The translations under genes were made by a program, and so were the position numbers. Below are positions 50,386 through 59,364 of a stretch of 64,000 nt of DNA, piece after piece. Numbering within the stretch: the stretch's first letter is position 1; each line of letters begins with the position of its first letter. Under the pieces are notes generated by a model. The model was not told where the DNA came from, made no database searches, and saw only the letters and a list, made by a program, of their open reading frames with translations. The DNA comes from Sulfurospirillum oryzae. Its GTDB lineage: Bacteria > Campylobacterota > Campylobacteria > Campylobacterales > Sulfurospirillaceae. The stretch covers positions 62,001-126,000 of the forward strand of contig NZ_JANZKZ010000002.1 of assembly GCF_025770725.1 (NCBI RefSeq), in the 5' to 3' direction.

Positions 50386-51813
50386 TTATGAAGCAGCAAA
50401 AAAGTGTTTACGCACTCCCTTTAAGACAGAAAGCTCAATTGGCTCATCCGCAAAACTCTCATCACACGTCAGGTGAATGCTCTCTAACTCTTTTTGTGGG
50501 CACTCACCAATTTTTTGGGTTAAAAGAAGATGACAATCAGAGAGTGCGTTTTTGATCTCTTCTATTGGATAGCTTCCATCGCATCCCTCTTTACCCATGC
50601 AGTACGATTTTTCGACTTTACGGTGCATGATAAATTTGATCGCCTTATCGCCCGCTTCGTAGATAAGAAACTCTTTGGCGCTTCCAAAGTGATCGTTAAT
50701 GAGACCATTTCCGCGTGTTGTAACAGCGACAAGCATGGTATTGCCATTGGAACTCAGTTCTTCTTTATTGGCAACTTCTTGGCTGATTTTTCCATTCGCC
50801 GCTCTTAAAGCTCTTCGCCATGTTTCAATGTTTTCATGCGTTTTCATACGTTGGTTAAGGTTGTAATGGTGCGAAAGTTCTTCAAAGCTTTTGTCAGCAA
50901 AACTCTCTTTAAAAAATTCATCGCTTCGATCTTCTCCTAAAAGTCCTACCGCATCAGCGCGACATTGGCGACAATGGCGCATCAATTTGACATTGACATC
51001 ACACGCTTCTTGTGCCTTCATAAGCTGTTTGTGACTGGCACTAGGAACGCCATCTAAGCCAAATTTAGTACCGAATTCTGGTTTTGAGATGATGGGCATT
51101 ACATTTTGAATGAAAACACCCAATTCTTTAACTTTTTTAGCAACGAGATGAAGATGTTCGTCATTGATTCCTGGGATTAAGACAGAATTGACTTTAACTA
51201 AAATACCTCTTTGAACCAACATCTTAATACCAAGAAGCTGCTTTTCAAGTAAAAGTTTAGCGCCCTCAACGCCACGGTGTTTTTTGTGCTCGTAAAATAC
51301 CCACGGATAGATTTTGGAGCCGATTTCACCGCTTTCATCAACACTGTTGAGGGTTACTGTAACATGTTCAATGTTGTACTTTGCAATCTCATCAATATGT
51401 TTATGGATCATCAAGCCATTCGTTGAAAGGCAGAGTTTGATGTCAGGAGCGTACTTTTTAAGAAGTGAGAAGGTCTCAAAGGTTTGCTTAGGGTTTGCCA
51501 GTCCATCGCCAGGTCCCGCGATGCCAACAACGCTGAGTTGTTGGATGAGTCCGCCTACATGTAAAACCTTTTTAACAGCTTCTTTAGGAGTTAATTTATA
51601 GCTCGTAACGCCTGGGCGACTCTCGTTGGAGCAGTCGTACTTGCGGTTACAATAGTTGCATTGAATGTTACAAGCAGGAGCAACCGCTACGTGGATACGC
51701 GCATAATGTTGGTGGGCATCTTGGCTATAACAAGGATGGTTGTTAATTTTTTGCAAGATGCTAGCATGAAGTTCATTTTGGGTGTTTGTGGATGATGTAC
51801 AAGAACAACTCAT
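50386..51813 (-). CDS. nifB: Nitrogenase cofactor biosynthesis protein NifB
   Basis: Radical-SAM enzyme that builds NifB-co, the 8Fe-9S-C core of FeMo-co. The 475-residue protein has a Cys-rich N-terminus, the radical-SAM motif ACNIQCNYCN (CX3CX2C), GIAGPGDGLANP, and LMRHCRQCRADAVG for auxiliary clusters. A fused NifX/NafY-like domain (about 360-460; NDHFGSAKEF) completes the two-domain form. It heads the operon and has a sigma-54-like promoter 35-50 bases upstream. Confidence 0.97.
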   Translation of the reverse strand: MSCSCTSSTNTQNELHASILQKINNHPCYSQDAHQHYARIHVAVAPACNIQCNYCNRKYDCSNESRPGVTSYKLTPKEAVKKVLHVGGLIQQLSVVGIAGPGDGLANPKQTFETFSLLKKYAPDIKLCLSTNGLMIHKHIDEIAKYNIEHVTVTLNSVDESGEIGSKIYPWVFYEHKKHRGVEGAKLLLEKQLLGIKMLVQRGILVKVNSVLIPGINDEHLHLVAKKVKELGVFIQNVMPIISKPEFGTKFGLDGVPSASHKQLMKAQEACDVNVKLMRHCRQCRADAVGLLGEDRSDEFFKESFADKSFEELSHHYNLNQRMKTHENIETWRRALRAANGKISQEVANKEELSSNGNTMLVAVTTRGNGLINDHFGSAKEFLIYEAGDKAIKFIMHRKVEKSYCMGKEGCDGSYPIEEIKNALSDCHLLLTQKIGECPQKELESIHLTCDESFADEPIELSVLKGVRKHFFAAS

Positions 51814-51847
51814 GTGCGATCCTTTAGAATTTCTTTACTCTAAAGTT

Positions 51848-51863
51848 TGCACAAAGTGTTCCT
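51848..51863 (-). promoter_or_regulatory. Sigma-54-like promoter (-24/-12) of nifB
   Basis: Minus-strand AGGAACACTTTGTGCA has GG and GC separated by exactly 10 bases. It is nearly the same as the sites before fdxN-like and nifE. The predicted start lies about 25 bases before the nifB ATG. Confidence 0.7.
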
Positions 51864-51875
51864 TAGAAAAGGAAC
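51858..51875 (-). terminator. Hairpin after the GAF-HD-GYP gene
   Basis: GTTCCTT/AAGGAAC, a 7-bp stem with a 4-base loop, directly after the gene's stop (minus strand). One arm contains the -24 element of the nifB promoter. Confidence 0.5.
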
Positions 51876-51877
51876 GG

Positions 51878-52969
51878 TTAGTCTTTTAACTCCTGATAAA
51901 TCGTACGAATTCTTTCAATATTTTCATTAAAAAGAGTTATTAAAGCAGGGTCAAAATGAGTACCGCTATTTTCGTTGAGTAGGGCATGTGCTTTTTCAAA
52001 ACTCCACGGTTCTTTGTAAGGGCGAACCGATATAAGCGCGTCAAAAACATCGGCAATGGCAACAATACGACCAAAAATAGAGATTTCCTCGCCTTTTTTT
52101 GCATGAGGGTAACCACTACCATCCCACTTTTCGTGATGCTCAAGTGCAATGAGTGCGGCCGCTTTAAGGTACTCGTTCTCTTCATCAAAGAGAAGATCAT
52201 GTCCGAGTTGTGAGTGTGTTTTCATAATCTCAAACTCTTCAAAGCTCAGTTTATCGGGTTTGAGCATAATTTTATCGGCAATGCCAATTTTGCCTGCATC
52301 GTGCATAGGAGCGGCTAATTCAATTTTATAGATATCATCTTTATTTAAGCCATACTTTTCGGCTAAAAGGGCACTGTAAAGTCCGACACGTTTAGTGTGT
52401 TTAGAGGTTTCTTGGTCTTTAAATTCAGCAGCAGATGCTAGTTTATTGATAATTTTCGTTTGTGTGTCTCGCAGTTTGTCATACAAAATCGCATTTTCTA
52501 TGGCGGATGCCGCGTAGTTGGAGATAAGCAGCAAAAGTTCAGCATCTGAGTTGGTAAAAATGCCATCTTTTTTATTCAGCGCTTGGAAAACACCAATGGT
52601 ATTTTCTTGGTTGTCAAGAAGCGGAACAGCAAGAATAGTATGTGTAAGATAGCCTGTTTTTTTATCTACATCTTGATTAAAGCGATAGTCATTGTAAGCG
52701 TCAACAACAATTTGAATCTCTTTTGAGAGAGCAGCATTGCCAGCAACGCCTTTTTTTGTGCTAATGCGGATAGGTTCAGTTCCGTGTGCCACTTTAGACC
52801 AGAGTTCTTCTTTATGTGCATCGTGAACGAAGATAGAACAACGATCCGCTTGTAGAATGTCCCTTGCAAAATTTGCAATGGATTCTAAAACATCATTCAA
52901 ACTTTTAGTTTTGTTAATGACTTTGCCAAAGTCTAATAAAATAGCAAGTTGTTTTTCCGCTGAGTTCAT
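51878..52969 (-). CDS. GAF-HD-GYP protein (probable c-di-GMP phosphodiesterase)
   Basis: The 363-residue protein has a GAF domain (about 20-165) with DRCSIFVHD and an HD-GYP domain (about 180-355). The latter carries HDAGKIG, HHEKWDGSGYP and ADVFDAL. HD-GYP proteins hydrolyse c-di-GMP to GMP. GAF may sense nitrogen or redox ligands. It is transcribed away from the neighbouring response regulator with its own -10 box at 53000-53005 and ends next to the nifB promoter. Confidence 0.93.
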   Translation of the reverse strand: MNSAEKQLAILLDFGKVINKTKSLNDVLESIANFARDILQADRCSIFVHDAHKEELWSKVAHGTEPIRISTKKGVAGNAALSKEIQIVVDAYNDYRFNQDVDKKTGYLTHTILAVPLLDNQENTIGVFQALNKKDGIFTNSDAELLLLISNYAASAIENAILYDKLRDTQTKIINKLASAAEFKDQETSKHTKRVGLYSALLAEKYGLNKDDIYKIELAAPMHDAGKIGIADKIMLKPDKLSFEEFEIMKTHSQLGHDLLFDEENEYLKAAALIALEHHEKWDGSGYPHAKKGEEISIFGRIVAIADVFDALISVRPYKEPWSFEKAHALLNENSGTHFDPALITLFNENIERIRTIYQELKD

Positions 52970-52999
52970 AGGTGTCTCTTAATGGAATTAATGTAGAGT

Positions 53000-53005
53000 A
53001 TTATA
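53000..53005 (-). promoter_or_regulatory. -10 box for the GAF-HD-GYP gene
   Basis: Minus-strand TATAAT about 31 bases before the start codon. Confidence 0.5.
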
Positions 53006-53048
53006 ACAAAAGTTTCAAAATATTATTTGCAAAATTATTAGCTTTATG

Positions 53049-53054
53049 TATAAT
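53049..53054 (+). promoter_or_regulatory. -10 box for the response regulator gene
   Basis: Plus-strand TGTATAAT with TATAAT 36 bases before the ATG. It is divergent from the HD-GYP promoter. Confidence 0.5.
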
Positions 53055-53089
53055 ACAAAAATAAGATAAGGTTTGGAGTAGTTATTACA

Positions 53090-53758
53090 ATGCAAAAGAA
53101 AATTAAAGTCCTCTTGATCGAAGATGACTATGAGGCGGCAGGACAGGTCGCGCAGTATTTGGAAAGTGTAGGTTTTGAATTAGATATTTCAGAGACAGCC
53201 GTTGATGGTCTTTTAAAGCTTTCTGCTCAACATTATGATATTTTGTTGTTAGATCTTAGCCTCCCTGATTTTAGTGGATTCGAAGTGATTAAACAAATCA
53301 ACAATCAAAATATTATTCCTATTATTGTATTGAGCTCGCATTCTAATCTCGAAGCTAAAGTGCAGGCATTTCGTTTTGGCGTTGATGACTACTTGTGTAA
53401 GCCGTTTATGCTCGAAGAACTCGAAGTTCGCATGTGGGCGATTTTGAAACGCTGTTCCATGATTAAACTTGAATTTAATAAAAATAATCTTGCCATAGAT
53501 TATAATAACCAAACGATTTTACTCAATCAAAAGCCCGTTTCACTGACAGCCATTGAGTATAAAATCCTTTCTTTCCTCATAGAGAACAAAAATAGAGTTG
53601 TTTATCGTAATGTTTTAGCAATTCATCTCTCGTCTTTGAGTTCACCGCAATCTTTAAACTACCATATTCAAAACATTCGCAAAAAGCTTGGAGATGATCC
53701 AAAAAAGCCACGTTATATCATGACTGAGTATGGAACAGGATACCGTTTAGTGTTATAA
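53090..53758 (+). CDS. OmpR/PhoB-type response regulator
   Basis: The 222-residue protein has a receiver (1-115; Glu11/Asp12-Asp13, Asp55 in LLLDLSLPDF, Lys in LCKPFM) and a winged-helix domain (about 130-222) ending YGTGYRLVL. GTTTGGAG precedes the ATG. Its partner kinase is not adjacent, the nearest being the PAS kinase at 55.6 kb. It lies in the signalling block embedded in the nif region. Confidence 0.93.
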   Translation: MQKKIKVLLIEDDYEAAGQVAQYLESVGFELDISETAVDGLLKLSAQHYDILLLDLSLPDFSGFEVIKQINNQNIIPIIVLSSHSNLEAKVQAFRFGVDDYLCKPFMLEELEVRMWAILKRCSMIKLEFNKNNLAIDYNNQTILLNQKPVSLTAIEYKILSFLIENKNRVVYRNVLAIHLSSLSSPQSLNYHIQNIRKKLGDDPKKPRYIMTEYGTGYRLVL

Positions 53759-53773
53759 AAGCGTTACATTCCT

Positions 53774-53822
53774 TATAATCCTCATAAGAAACTGATAATA
53801 AGCCATATTTTTGGAGTATAAT
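53774..53822 (+). promoter_or_regulatory. Two -10 boxes before the receiver-GGDEF-EAL gene
   Basis: TATAAT at 53774-53779 and again at 53817-53822 (GAGTATAAT), 81 and 38 bases before the start chosen at 53855. Confidence 0.45.
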
Positions 53823-53854
53823 CAAACTATTGATCCGAAAATATGAGGCAAATG

Positions 53855-55636
53855 ATGGATACATCAGCAATGCAGAGTTTAAAATCTCGCTGTAAAAACA
53901 TGCGAATTTTATACATTGAAGACGACGAAGTTACACGAAAGTATACCCATTCTATTTTAAGTGAGTTTTTTGATTTTGTTGATATTGCCAGCGATGGGCA
54001 AAGTGGTTACGATATGTTTGTCGATGCCGAGATCGCGATTCCTCATTTAGGTCTTACCCAAGAGCTTAACACACAACGTTACAACCTTGTTATTACAGAC
54101 ATTAAAATGCCAAAAATGGATGGCATTGCTCTGATTGCTAAGATTCGTAAAATTTGTAAAGAGACGGCTATTATTGTCACGTCAGCACATAATGATGCGG
54201 AGTATTTGATCGAGACGATTCGCTTGGGTGTGGACGGTTACATTTTAAAGCCCATAGAACTTGACCAACTCTTAGATTCCCTTGCTTCAACGATTGAGAC
54301 GATTTTAATTAAAGAAGAACATAGGGCTTACACGAGCTCACTCAAGCAGACCATTGCGTTACAACAGTCTGCACTTGAGGAACAACTTCATACCGATGCA
54401 CTAACCAAATTGCCTAATAAAAATACGTTGGATCGTATATTAGAGCAGATCCAGCCTGTTGAAGTTCCCTCCCTTTTTCTCATTAACATTGATAATTTTA
54501 AAAATTACAATAAACTTTATGGCATTGATGCGGGGAATGAAATATTAGTAGAATTTGCACACCATCTTAAGGCCATTGCTACCTCTCTTTGTTATGATGT
54601 TTTTCGTATCTCTTCAAATGAATTCGTCATGCTTCGCCTTGATACACAACTAGACCCTGAAAAAATCTACGAAGATGTGACGCAAACCCTTGAAGTCCTT
54701 GATGGCATTGAGATTAAAGTGAAAGAACTGAATGAAAAAATATTAGTCAATATTTCAATGGGCGTAACATTTGATCAAGAGAACCTTTTTAGCAAAGCTT
54801 TTACCGCACTTGATTTTGCAAAAAGAACAGGTAAAAACTTTGTTGTCTATACCAGTAATTTAGATGAAACAGAGTCTTTAGCAAATGATTTTTATTGGCA
54901 AGATGTTATTGCCGATACGCTTGATAAAGACAATGTCGTGCCTTTTTTTCAACCTATTTGCAATCAAGAAGGACAAATTATAAAGTACGAAGCACTCATT
55001 CGTATTCGTACCAAAGATAAGTTAGAGCAAGAACAGTATGTTTCGCCTTACTACTTTTTAGATATTGCGCGCCGCACACGACAATACGATAGTCTAAGTC
55101 ATCGTATGATCGAAAAAGTGTTGGAGATGATGATAGCACACCCTACCGTGACATTTTCCATTAACTTTAGCTTTAGAGACATGCTCAACAAAGAAATTCG
55201 AGATCTTGTACGTTCAAAAATTATTCAGATGCAGGAAGAAAACCGAGCCATCAATCTTGTTTTTGAAGTAGTTGAGAGTGAAAAAGTGATCGACTACAAT
55301 ACCATTATAAATTTTCTAAAATACATTAAGTATGACAATGCACCGATTGCTATTGATGACTTTGGGACGGGTTATTCCAATTTTACGCATTTAATGGAAT
55401 TAAATCCAGGGTATCTCAAAATTGACGGTAGTTTGGTAAAAAATCTTGATACGGATATGAAATCGTTGAAACTTGTTAAGGGCATTGTCTCCTTTGCAAA
55501 AGCTTTACATGTAAAGACAATTGCTGAGTATGTGCATAAAAAAGAGATATTTGATATTTTAGTAGATATAGGTGTCGATGAGTTTCAAGGCTATTTTATT
55601 GGTGAACCTTGTCTGGAGCTACAATGTCGTCTTTAA
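53855..55636 (+). CDS. Receiver-GGDEF(degenerate)-EAL protein
   Basis: About 593 residues. The receiver (10-140) has phospho-acceptor Asp82 in VITDIKMPKMDG, and carries an insertion of about 16 residues between its second helix and third strand. A GGDEF-fold domain (about 180-320) reads ISSNEF in place of GGDEF, so no cyclase activity is expected. The EAL domain (about 340-590) retains EALIRI, IDDFGTGYSNF, LKIDGS, AEYVH and EFQGYFIGEP, so phosphodiesterase activity is likely. ATG 53855 is used because GAGG lies 6 bases upstream. Overlaps the kinase by 13 bases. Palindrome at 55504. Confidence 0.9.
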   Translation: MDTSAMQSLKSRCKNMRILYIEDDEVTRKYTHSILSEFFDFVDIASDGQSGYDMFVDAEIAIPHLGLTQELNTQRYNLVITDIKMPKMDGIALIAKIRKICKETAIIVTSAHNDAEYLIETIRLGVDGYILKPIELDQLLDSLASTIETILIKEEHRAYTSSLKQTIALQQSALEEQLHTDALTKLPNKNTLDRILEQIQPVEVPSLFLINIDNFKNYNKLYGIDAGNEILVEFAHHLKAIATSLCYDVFRISSNEFVMLRLDTQLDPEKIYEDVTQTLEVLDGIEIKVKELNEKILVNISMGVTFDQENLFSKAFTALDFAKRTGKNFVVYTSNLDETESLANDFYWQDVIADTLDKDNVVPFFQPICNQEGQIIKYEALIRIRTKDKLEQEQYVSPYYFLDIARRTRQYDSLSHRMIEKVLEMMIAHPTVTFSINFSFRDMLNKEIRDLVRSKIIQMQEENRAINLVFEVVESEKVIDYNTIINFLKYIKYDNAPIAIDDFGTGYSNFTHLMELNPGYLKIDGSLVKNLDTDMKSLKLVKGIVSFAKALHVKTIAEYVHKKEIFDILVDIGVDEFQGYFIGEPCLELQCRL

Positions 55637-56835
55637 CACCAACAATTATTCTTTTTTGCATAGGAGTGATCCTTCTTTTGGGTGCAATGTGGATCTCTCT
55701 GCTTTTAAAACAGCGTCAAAAATTTAAACAGCTCATTGACTTTGCCATTGAAGGAATGGTTGTTTCCCAAAAAGGGCATGTTATCGAAATCAACGACCAA
55801 GCATTAAAAATCTTTGGAGGCAATGACAAGCAAGAGATTCTTGGCAAGCCAATGTTGGATTTTGTTGCACCTGCTTCAAAAGCATTGGTTCAAGCACAAT
55901 CTACGTTGAATACGGATATGTATGAGTGTGTATTGTTGCGTAAAGATGGAACGCCTTTTCCCGCGCTTGTGAGAGGTTCTATCGTGGAAGGGTTTGGAAA
56001 GACGATGCGTGTTTCAGCTGTTATTGATCTGAGCGAACTCAAAGAAGCACAGTATGCACTTCAAACACTTAATGGTAATTTAGAGATTCAAGTGCAAGCA
56101 CAAATCGAAAAAAATCGTCAACAAGAGATGATGCTTTTCCAACAATCCCGTCATGCACAAATGGGAGAGATGATCAGTATGATCGCGCATCAATGGAGAC
56201 AGCCACTCAACGTACTCTCTCTTTTGGCACAAAACATTGTCTTTAAATACAAACTTCAAAAGCTTGATGAACGTGTTATGGATGAGTTTAAAGAGGACTC
56301 TATGCGCCAGATTTTGCAAATGTCTAAAACCATTGATGATTTTAGAGACTTTTTTAAACCTGACAAATCAATCAAAATCTTTGACATCAATCAACAGTTA
56401 GCGCATGCTGTGGAAATGGTAAGGCCAATCGTTGCAGCCCACGGTATTGAGCTTAGTTTTCAAGGCGAGAATGGATTGAAGGTTGAAAGTTTCCCGAATG
56501 AGTTTGGTCAGTCCATCATCAACATTCTTAACAATGCTAAAGATGTTCTTTTAGAGAGTTGTGGTGAGTTTACAAAACAGATTACAGTTGAGGCAAAACG
56601 AGGGGAAAACAATACCGTTGTTATCACGATAGAAGATAATGGCGGGGGGATTGATGAAATGGTTATGCCTTATATTTTTGAGCCTTATTTCTCAACCAAA
56701 GGTGCAAAACATGGTACTGGGTTAGGGCTTTATATGACTAAAATTATCATTGAAGAACACATGCATGGTCGCATAAGTGTCGTAAATGGCGCTGAGGGCG
56801 CTAAATTTGAGATTGTTCTGCAAGGGTTAGCATAA
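55624..56835 (+). CDS. PAS-containing sensor histidine kinase
   Basis: The 403-residue protein has a single N-terminal membrane helix (about 6-28), a PAS domain (about 35-150), a coiled-coil helix and a transmitter. The transmitter shows H-box MIAHQWRQPLN, TIDDFRDFFKP, N-box NILNNAKDVL, G1 EDNGGG and G2 GTGLGLYMTK. No periplasmic domain is seen, so it senses inside the cell, perhaps redox or oxygen through PAS. Co-translated with the preceding EAL protein and the following CheY-like gene (stop and start overlap in TAATG). Confidence 0.92.
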   Translation: MSSLTPTIILFCIGVILLLGAMWISLLLKQRQKFKQLIDFAIEGMVVSQKGHVIEINDQALKIFGGNDKQEILGKPMLDFVAPASKALVQAQSTLNTDMYECVLLRKDGTPFPALVRGSIVEGFGKTMRVSAVIDLSELKEAQYALQTLNGNLEIQVQAQIEKNRQQEMMLFQQSRHAQMGEMISMIAHQWRQPLNVLSLLAQNIVFKYKLQKLDERVMDEFKEDSMRQILQMSKTIDDFRDFFKPDKSIKIFDINQQLAHAVEMVRPIVAAHGIELSFQGENGLKVESFPNEFGQSIINILNNAKDVLLESCGEFTKQITVEAKRGENNTVVITIEDNGGGIDEMVMPYIFEPYFSTKGAKHGTGLGLYMTKIIIEEHMHGRISVVNGAEGAKFEIVLQGLA

Positions 56836-57254
56836 TGGATTTGAGTCGGCTAAAAGGGATACGTCCCTTAGTTATAGAAGATGATAAAGATGTATTAGAG
56901 TCGCTTTTTTCGATTTTCGATACGGTTTTTGATGAGTTTTATATTGCACGTAATGGCGAAGAGGGGTTATACCGATTCTACAAAGATATACCGGATATTA
57001 TTATTACCGATTTACAAATGCCTTTTATGAGTGGCTTTCGCATGATGGAACGTATTCGTATTGAAAATAAAGAGATTCCTATCATCATCACTTCAGCCCA
57101 TAACCAAACAAGTCATATTGAACAAGCGAAAGAGTTGAAGGTCAATGACTATATCACCAAACCTTATGATATAGACGAATTATTTAAGAAAATTTATGAA
57201 AGTTGTTTTCCCAGTCACCTAGGCAAGATCGATCTCGACCAATTTACCATTTAA
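56835..57254 (+). CDS. CheY-like single-domain response regulator
   Basis: The 139-residue protein is a receiver only: Glu15/Asp16-Asp17, Asp59 in IIITDLQMPFMSG, TSAHNQ, and the conserved Lys in ITKPYD. It has no output domain, so it probably relays or buffers phosphate between the kinase and the EAL protein. Its last 36 bases overlap the convergent flavodiiron gene, an unusually long overlap. Confidence 0.9.
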   Translation: MDLSRLKGIRPLVIEDDKDVLESLFSIFDTVFDEFYIARNGEEGLYRFYKDIPDIIITDLQMPFMSGFRMMERIRIENKEIPIIITSAHNQTSHIEQAKELKVNDYITKPYDIDELFKKIYESCFPSHLGKIDLDQFTI

Positions 57255-58451
57255 AATCTCAGCAAACTCTACACCAAACTGATAACATTCTTCAAGTTCG
57301 GATTGACTTGGAATCAGTTTTATTTTAAGGGGTGCAAGCGGAGGAACGCGAAGCTTGAGGGATTTGAGGCGTGCTAAGATATGATCAACCGCTTCACCAC
57401 TCCATCCATAAGATCCAAACGCACCAGCACATTTTCCTTGCTTATCTAAAAACATCAAACACGAAAGCAGATCCCACACAGGTTTTGGAGCATCGGCATT
57501 GATGGTGGGTGTGCCTATCAAAAACCCATCACTCTCTTCTAAAATCTTAATCATATTGGGCTCTTCGATAGACGCTAAATCATATAGATTGGTTATAACG
57601 CCCTTAACACTTTCACTCCCCTCCATAATCATCTGCGCCATCTCTTGCGTGTTTTTATAGCTGGTAAGGTAAAAGATAGAGAGAATTTTTTTGTCCGTTT
57701 TATGATGTTCGACTTTATGACTCCATTGCCTATACGCTTCAATATACTGCTGTGGCTTTTCGCGCAAAATAGGTCCATGAAGAGGCGCTATAAGCTCGAT
57801 TTCAAAACGCTCATAGAGTTTTAGCGCACTTCTGACATAGCTTTGAAAAGGGCGCATAATGTGGTCGTAATAGTACTGAAATGCGTACGAAAAATCGCCC
57901 ACTTTGTCATTAAAAAGGCGTTTATCGTAGTAGTGTGCGCCAAAGACATCGCCGCTAAACAGCAGTTTATCTTCATGCACATAACTGCTCATTGTCTCTG
58001 GCCAATGCAGATAAGGTGTGGTGAGAAACGTGATGGTTTTGCCACCCATTGTGAGCTGCTTGTTCGTCCAAATCGTCTCAAAATTGATCTCATCGGTATT
58101 GGTGAGAGCTTTAAGCATCGTCGTGGCTTGGGGTGAGATGAGCACTTGAGCATGCGGAGCTCTGCGGATCAGCTCAGGCAATGCGCCAGAATGGTCAGGC
58201 TCAATGTGATGGATAATGACGTATTTGATCTCATCATACGAGCATAAAGCATTTACATGGTGGAAAAATTCGTCTTGAAACTCTTTTTTAACGGTATCGA
58301 CAATAATAACGCCCTCAGCAGTTTTGATGAGATACGCGTTATAACTCGAACCATTAGCGGTTCGCATAACAATGTCAAAGGTTCGAATATCGGGGTCAAA
58401 AACACCTATAAAATAGATGTCCTTAGCGATGGCTAGGGGAAGATGCGTCAT
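57219..58451 (-). CDS. fprA: Flavodiiron protein (FprA, A-type flavoprotein)
   Basis: The 410-residue protein reduces O2 (to water) or NO. A metallo-beta-lactamase-like diiron domain (1-250) has the ligand run HxExDH in IIHHIEPDHSG, then HWPE, SGDVFGAHYYD and the LHGP histidine. The FMN-binding flavodoxin domain (255-400) follows with YLTSYKNT, GTPTINADAP and GSYGWSG. Sitting behind nifX in the same operon, it probably protects nitrogenase from oxygen. Overlaps nifX by 29 bases. Confidence 0.92.
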   Translation of the reverse strand: MTHLPLAIAKDIYFIGVFDPDIRTFDIVMRTANGSSYNAYLIKTAEGVIIVDTVKKEFQDEFFHHVNALCSYDEIKYVIIHHIEPDHSGALPELIRRAPHAQVLISPQATTMLKALTNTDEINFETIWTNKQLTMGGKTITFLTTPYLHWPETMSSYVHEDKLLFSGDVFGAHYYDKRLFNDKVGDFSYAFQYYYDHIMRPFQSYVRSALKLYERFEIELIAPLHGPILREKPQQYIEAYRQWSHKVEHHKTDKKILSIFYLTSYKNTQEMAQMIMEGSESVKGVITNLYDLASIEEPNMIKILEESDGFLIGTPTINADAPKPVWDLLSCLMFLDKQGKCAGAFGSYGWSGEAVDHILARLKSLKLRVPPLAPLKIKLIPSQSELEECYQFGVEFAEILNGKLVEIDLA

Positions 58452-58806
58452 GGAGAAACCTTTGCATCCAAAGAGGCGGATTGCTATTTTTTAATGTAAT
58501 AAGCATGTTTAAAAAGGTATCAATGCGCTCGTTCTCTTTCTCCGTTTTAAGCACAAAAATGCCAGAACCCTTGACCATGAGTGAAGCACGTGGTCCGATG
58601 TGCGAAGCGCACAAGATGTTGGCATCTTCTAAGCATTCGATCTTGTAGGCAAGTTTATCACTCTCTTCAGCTAGCTCATTGGGTGATTCGAGTGCTTTTA
58701 AAAAGATAAATGAGTCGCCTTGTATCTCATAGAGATAGTAGCATTTACACCAGCCAAAGTGGTCATTGACATGAATGTTATCGGTGGATGCAAATGCTAT
58801 TTTCAT
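58423..58806 (-). CDS. nifX: NifX-family FeMo-cofactor carrier protein
   Basis: The 127-residue protein belongs to the NifX/NafY/VnfX group: KIAFASTDNIHVNDHFGWCKCY at the N-terminus, with the characteristic His-Phe-Gly that carries NifB-co or FeMo-co precursors between NifB, NifEN and the apo-enzyme. ANILCASHIGPRAS in the middle is also typical. It is 3 bases after the ferredoxin gene and overlaps the flavodiiron gene, so it is in one operon with both. Confidence 0.9.
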   Translation of the reverse strand: MKIAFASTDNIHVNDHFGWCKCYYLYEIQGDSFIFLKALESPNELAEESDKLAYKIECLEDANILCASHIGPRASLMVKGSGIFVLKTEKENERIDTFLNMLITLKNSNPPLWMQRFLHDASSPSHR

Positions 58807-58809
58807 CTG

Positions 58810-59187
58810 TTAACCTGCTACTGGAGCGTGTGCTTGACGATCAGCGATAGAGATCGCTTCACGGTAAGGTTTTGGTGAAACTTCTGGGAACATGATGCCG
58901 TTTTTCTTATGCTCACGAATGCTGTAGATGCCACTCTCATGACCTGCCACATAGTACGCATTGTATTCAGCCGTATAAGGCAGATCCCAAACGATGGCAC
59001 CCTCTGTTGGACACGCATCGGCACATTTTGGCACTGTACCATCAGAGCACTCAATGCACTTTTCTGGTTTGACGTAGGTATTGTCACCATTAACCGGTGA
59101 GTCGCTTGCACTGACGATTGCAGTTGCTGGACACTCGTCGATACAACTGTCACAATTAATACAAAGTTCTGTAATTCTTACTGCCAT
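58810..59187 (-). CDS. fdxN: FdxN-like 2[4Fe-4S] ferredoxin
   Basis: The 125-residue protein has two 4Fe-4S motifs: CINCDSCIDECP (CX2CX2CX3CP) and CIECSDGTVPKCADACP with an eight-residue insertion between the second and third cysteine, the mark of FdxN/FdxB-type nif ferredoxins. A C-terminal extension of about 50 residues is uncommon. It likely feeds electrons to nitrogenase or to NifB. First gene of the fdxN-nifX-fprA operon, with a near-consensus sigma-54 promoter upstream. Confidence 0.88.
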   Translation of the reverse strand: MAVRITELCINCDSCIDECPATAIVSASDSPVNGDNTYVKPEKCIECSDGTVPKCADACPTEGAIVWDLPYTAEYNAYYVAGHESGIYSIREHKKNGIMFPEVSPKPYREAISIADRQAHAPVAG

Positions 59188-59317
59188 GATGGATCCTTTT
59201 GATGGGAATGGATTAGTAACTCTAAAAAGCCTTGCTTAAATGTACCCACAATGCGAAAAGGGCTTCATCACACCGTGGGCGTTGAGTAAGGGTTTTTAAA
59301 GGTACACGCCACTGTCT

Positions 59318-59334
59318 TTGCAAGAGGTGTTCCA
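59318..59334 (-). promoter_or_regulatory. Sigma-54-like promoter (-24/-12) of the fdxN-nifX-fprA operon
   Basis: Minus-strand TGGAACACCTCTTGCAA fits TGGcAC-N5-TTGCA with GG-N10-GC, the best match of the three nif sites. The leader to the ferredoxin start would be about 120 bases. Confidence 0.78.
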
Positions 59335-59364
59335 TAAGAATACTTTTTTCTAAATTTTCTTAAA

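Noticed and set aside
59221-59280. Alternative sigma-54-like GC-N10-CC match near 59233-59246 on the minus strand
   Set aside because: Only TGG of the -24 and GC of the -12 fit; the site at 59318-59334 is far better.
59230-59280. NifA upstream activating site (TGT-N10-ACA) in the nifE-fdxN gap
   Set aside because: I found a CCCAC/GTGGG inverted repeat and a TGT-N4-ACA but no TGT-N10-ACA with correct spacing.
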